A model generated the notes under the pieces. That model was not told where the DNA came from. It did no database searches and saw only the letters and a program-made list of their open reading frames with translations. From Macrocybe gigantea (taxonomy: Eukaryota > Basidiomycota > Agaricomycetes > Agaricales > Callistosporiaceae): a DNA stretch of 64,000 bases. The stretch covers positions 310,001 through 374,000 of the forward strand of contig SJRY01000293.1 in assembly GCA_011319805.1 (NCBI GenBank). Reading direction: 5' to 3'. The position numbers and the translations under genes were made by a program. Positions 60,896 to 64,000 of this stretch are shown here, piece after piece. Position 1 is the first letter of the stretch. The number at the start of each line of letters is the position of its first letter.

Positions 60896-62112
60896 ATGCT
60901 TCGCCGAACTGCGCTCGTGTTGTTGGCGCTCTCGCAAGTGATCCTCTGCTCCAAGATTGTGATATCGAATGATGACGGTGGGCGACCGCTGCGATCCGCG
61001 CTCAATATCTTGCTATGCGAGCCGCAGGTCACAAGGTTTGTTATTTAAACATCTCAGCTCGCAGCATCACCTCACAGCTGTGCTCCGTGGTATATTATTC
61101 CAGGTTCTAATCTCTGCCCCTGCTTTCAACAAGTCTGGATCGGGAAATTCCACGACAACGCCCATACCAACCGAGACCCCTGCCAATTTGACACATGTCC
61201 TGCTGGTTCTCCCGCTATTGGCCATGATCGCACAACAGTAAGATCGATTAGGGGGTCGTTAATTATGTCCTAGAGCTGATGCAAACCGTAGTATTCATTA
61301 ACTACGTCAATGCATTCCCGTAAGCCAAACATTCGTGAGGTGCCAGGCTCTGTAAAGCTGAGGGCACACTGTAGAGTGGACGCCGTGTCATACGGTGTCC
61401 AGCATCTGGCGCCAGAACTCTTCGGTTCAGGGACTGACATCACAATCACTGGCCCAAATGTCGGCAGTGCGTTTCGCATCCCGGCATTGTAGCGCAGTCG
61501 GTGTTAACAGTCATTACACAGATAATCTGGGACCAATCGTGCTTCCGATCTCGGGAACTGTGTAAGTTGTGCGATGCAGCTGTGCAACAGCCTGGAGTGC
61601 GATGCTCAAGCTTCGTGATCGTTAGACGTGCAGCAGCAGCAGCCTCATTACTGGGCACACCCGCCGTCGCGTTCTCGAGTGCGTCTGGATCGCAGGTCTC
61701 CTACACAACCTTGATCACAGATCCGAACTCGGAGTCGTCTCGCGCTGCCGTTCTGTACGGAGAGCTAAGCGCGCTCTTCTTGCACACGTTGATGCAAGGC
61801 GGCACAGGGCCGGTGCTTCCACCGGGCATAGCGCTGAACGTCAACTACGCATCGATCGTGCACTGCCCCACTATCAAGGAGTACTCTTGGATCCTAACCC
61901 GCGTCGCAACTCCGTCGCCTTCGACAGTGGACGTGAAGACTTGCGGAACGACCCAACTGCCAGAAGAAAGTGATGTGATTGAGATGGGGTGCTATGCCAC
62001 GGTCAGCGTGTTCGACGCGCGGTCGATAAAGGACGTGGACGCCGGCACTCAGGCATTTGTGCTCGCCAGACTCAGATCATTACTGAGCTGTCTGCCTAAA
62101 AGTAGTGGTTAG
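60896..62112 (+). CDS. Secreted SurE-like phosphatase / nucleotidase
   Basis: SurE-fold metal-dependent phosphatase. Start ATG 60896 gives a signal peptide (MLRRTALVLLALSQVILCS) leading straight into KIVISNDDG, the family's metal-binding Asp pair. Then WATAAIRAQYLAMRAAGHK, VLISAPAFNKSGSG, the QFDTCPAGSPAIGHD segment, YVNAFPVDAVSYGVQHLAPE, TDITITGPNVG and NNLGPIVLPISGTV, followed by AAAAASLLGTPAVAFSSASG and a long C-terminal exon (ALNVNYASIVHCPTIKEYSW; Cys pairs) ending LPKSSG. Two frame changes are inferred: at 60975-60981 right after NDDG, and at 61175-61183 before CQFDTC; each needs one added base. All family motifs remain, so secretion and phosphatase activity are likely if these are assembly errors. 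Confidence 0.85.
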
Positions 62113-62635
62113 GCAACTAAAGGAGTATTCCTTCTGTCGGGGGGAGATTGGCTAAAAAATTGCTTTCCTGGTATTTTTTACTGTAACCTGCAATTATTTG
62201 AAACGAGCGTATACTGGACATTTAACGAATGCGGGAAGGAAGCGGATTGCAATGCGGCATCCTTTCGGCCACCAAGATCAAGGCACCTGAAGCCCTAGAC
62301 AAATATAACCAAATACATTACATCACTCTGTTAATAGACCTGCGCACGCGAGAACCGCGAAATTGTGTTTATTCCACCGCTTCTTGTTGCCTTTAGTATA
62401 TCCTACAAACACCGATAATAATGAGTCTTGGAGAAGGTTTGCTTGCAGCTCATTTGTAGGCTTGGCTAAACCTCGAACGCGCTTGTCTAGCGGACGCAAA
62501 GTTCCCTACTGCCAATGTAAATATCGGTTATCCGCCGCCTCCATCAGCGGAAAACCCGGGACAGGTGCGAGATGGATATTCTTCAAGTAAAAGGCATCAG
62601 CCAACTTTGACTCCGGTGTGCCGGGCCCCGTTTAG
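62113..62635. other. Intergenic / possible first exons of the next gene
   Basis: About 520 bases after the SurE-like stop. An ATG at 62421 (MSLGE followed by a gtttgc donor) may be the start of the gene whose later exons follow, but the phase to the next exon does not fit directly, so an extra exon or a missing base is needed. Confidence 0.35.
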
Positions 62636-63031
62636 GTGTTTCCCAAGTCATCGCCGAAGGAAGGTACGTTCAAAGCCTTATCTCCTCGAGCAAAATTAAA
62701 AAGAATCAATCTCGCCATGCTCGCCGCTTCTCACGTCAACGTCAGCTGAACCGCCTATTCATCCGTACTCCGGGCCGGAGCTGTATTTCGCAAACCCGTA
62801 CCTCATGCATTGTGCGCTGAAAAAAGTCGATCACGCGTTCGCGGAGGCGATCCAGCTCCTCGAGAACGAGGAAGACTCGAACGAGAACATGCGCGAGCCA
62901 AACCTCTGCTGGAGAAGTTTAGGCAGTGGAGGGATGAATTGACCACCATCTGCGGAGGTGTCAAGACACCGCCTATTAAACATATACAGCGAACGCCTTC
63001 TCCTGAACGCGGTGGCATGTTCGTCGAGTAG
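62636..63031 (+). CDS. Small protein of unknown function (partial, frame-broken)
   Basis: Two exons are joined in phase by an intron with a gtacgt donor (about 62665) and a gtcag acceptor (62747): VFPKSSPKE, then AEPPIHPYSGPELYFANPYL, MHCALKKVDHAFAEAIQLLE and NEEDSNEN. A frame change near 62886-62892 (one base missing) leads to ARAKPLLEKFRQWRDELTTI, CGGVKTPPIKHIQRTPSPER and the end GGMFVE. The protein is helical and charged, with a Pro/Thr-rich end carrying T-P and S-P sites. I do not recognise the family; 5' exons are unresolved. Confidence 0.5.
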
Positions 63032-63310
63032 TATCACGACGTGTTTCAGATCCGTTGGGATGCCCACAGCCATGTCGTTTTAATCATCCCGTTTGCTTGT
63101 GGCCGTACAGCTTTCACGACCTTCATGTTCATGCGTATGCCACACTCGAACTGAATAGCAATATCACTGATACAGTACATGCCACTTGATCCATGAGTCC
63201 TAATTAGATCCGAGCTGACGGCTTCATTTCCAGTGCGTTTCCAGCTGACCCCCCTCGTCATAAGATCTGGTCACGCACGCGTGCAGAGGTAGGGAACATC
63301 GGCCTATCAA
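63032..63310. other. Intergenic between convergent genes
   Basis: About 280 bases between the stop of the small plus-strand gene and the end of a tentative minus-strand frame. Nothing recognised. Confidence 0.35.
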
Positions 63311-63979
63311 TCAAGTGAACCCCGCGAGGCCGATTGCGAGGACGCAAAACGCCCCTTTTCTCTTCATGACGCTGGGAGAGCGTCGCAAGCATTGCGCTTC
63401 CAATACCGTGTCCACTGGAATCGGAAAAAGCATGTTGATCACCTTTGTGCCAGAAAAAGAAAACGAATAGCTTTGACAACCCGAGGAAATTGAGGAATGG
63501 GAGCCTTGGATGGATTGCGCGATAGACATCCATATGAGGGAGGGGAAGTTCCTAAAGGAGGACGGGGAATATTCGTCGGAGATAATTGACGAGCATGCAC
63601 TGGGGTGTGATGTGATGAAGGTGATTAATAGATGGCCGAAACACGTTTCCGTGGGTCGTCTCTGTGGCTCACACACTAGTGCGACGGCGCTGGCCTTTTG
63701 CTCGTCCTGTTCGTTCGCGGGTTCCGTGCATCGAGACCTTCCCGTGCAGAATATTCCGAAGCGTCTCGGAAGGGGCTTGAGCAGCCTCGGCTGAGGGGCC
63801 TCTGTAGGCTCCTCGTCTTCTGGCTCGTTCTCGTCTCTTCTGCGGAGTTTCGGTCGCTTTTGCGGCAAACCGAACCCCATGACTTCCTCAAAGTTCCACA
63901 TTGGGGTTCTGCGATGGACCGTCTTGGGCGGCCTGGCAAGTCGGTCCAGTGGCGAGGTGCTGGAAGGCGCTGTAAACAT
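63311..63979 (-). CDS. Tentative ORF, unknown
   Basis: A 222-codon minus-strand frame from ATG 63979 near the right edge. The first ~75 residues are polar and look coding (MWNFEEVMGFGLPQKRPKLR, then a Glu/Pro-rich patch and a Pro/Arg/Leu patch). The remainder may include an unspliced intron. No domain recognised; part or all of it may be chance. Confidence 0.25.
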   Translation of the reverse strand: MFTAPSSTSPLDRLARPPKTVHRRTPMWNFEEVMGFGLPQKRPKLRRRDENEPEDEEPTEAPQPRLLKPLPRRFGIFCTGRSRCTEPANEQDEQKASAVALVCEPQRRPTETCFGHLLITFITSHPSACSSIISDEYSPSSFRNFPSLIWMSIAQSIQGSHSSISSGCQSYSFSFSGTKVINMLFPIPVDTVLEAQCLRRSPSVMKRKGAFCVLAIGLAGFT

Positions 63980-64000
63980 GCATTTTAGGTGTAAGTGAAG

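Noticed and set aside
60574..60972. 132-codon plus-strand frame ahead of the SurE-like gene
   Set aside because: It overlaps the SurE signal peptide and motif in another frame and has no recognisable features.

Overview
The window is nuclear DNA of a filamentous fungus, most probably an Agaricomycete (mushroom-forming Basidiomycota). Genes are compact and densely split by introns of about 47-70 nt. The recognisable proteins (adenylate-forming reductase, GH115 alpha-glucuronidase, family 2 O-methyltransferase, carboxypeptidase S) match basidiomycete family layouts. I saw no rRNA, tRNA, CRISPR array or convincing transposon.

Layout. 1-6 kb: a GH115 alpha-glucuronidase running off the left edge, the tail of a type I membrane protein, and two tandem related small membrane proteins. 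6.4-8 kb: glyceraldehyde-3-phosphate dehydrogenase. 10.8-26.6 kb: an O-methyltransferase, a coiled-coil scaffold protein, an A-T-R adenylate-forming reductase and an APC-type amino acid permease, possibly a small-molecule locus. 26.6-31.4 kb and 32.3-35.9 kb: gene-poor DNA around one conserved Ser/Pro-rich protein at 31.5 kb. 35.9-44.6 kb: malate dehydrogenase with a peroxisomal-type C-terminus, a CBF1-like bHLH factor, two tandem BAP31/Yet-type ER membrane proteins and a vacuolar carboxypeptidase S. 45.4-49.3 kb: a coiled-coil membrane protein and a small membrane protein. 49.7-60 kb: a housekeeping block of SET5-like methyltransferase, DIS3/RRP44 exosome nuclease (divergent pair), UBP6 deubiquitinase and eIF2 gamma. 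60.9-63 kb: a secreted SurE-like phosphatase and a small unknown protein.

Two patterns run across the window. First, many conserved genes, including single-function housekeeping ones, are interrupted by frame changes that are almost always explained by one missing base, often in a short G or C run. This looks more like residual consensus deletions in the assembly than like gene death, and it means many ORFs appear split. Second, at least eight introns need a GC donor (GC-AG) to keep a conserved reading frame, three of them in the carboxypeptidase S gene; this is far more than the roughly 1 percent usual in fungi.

Gene models were built by eye from conserved family motifs and splice consensus. 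Starts and stops of recognised genes are firm; internal exon borders were checked by codon phase where stated; models of unrecognised genes are tentative.
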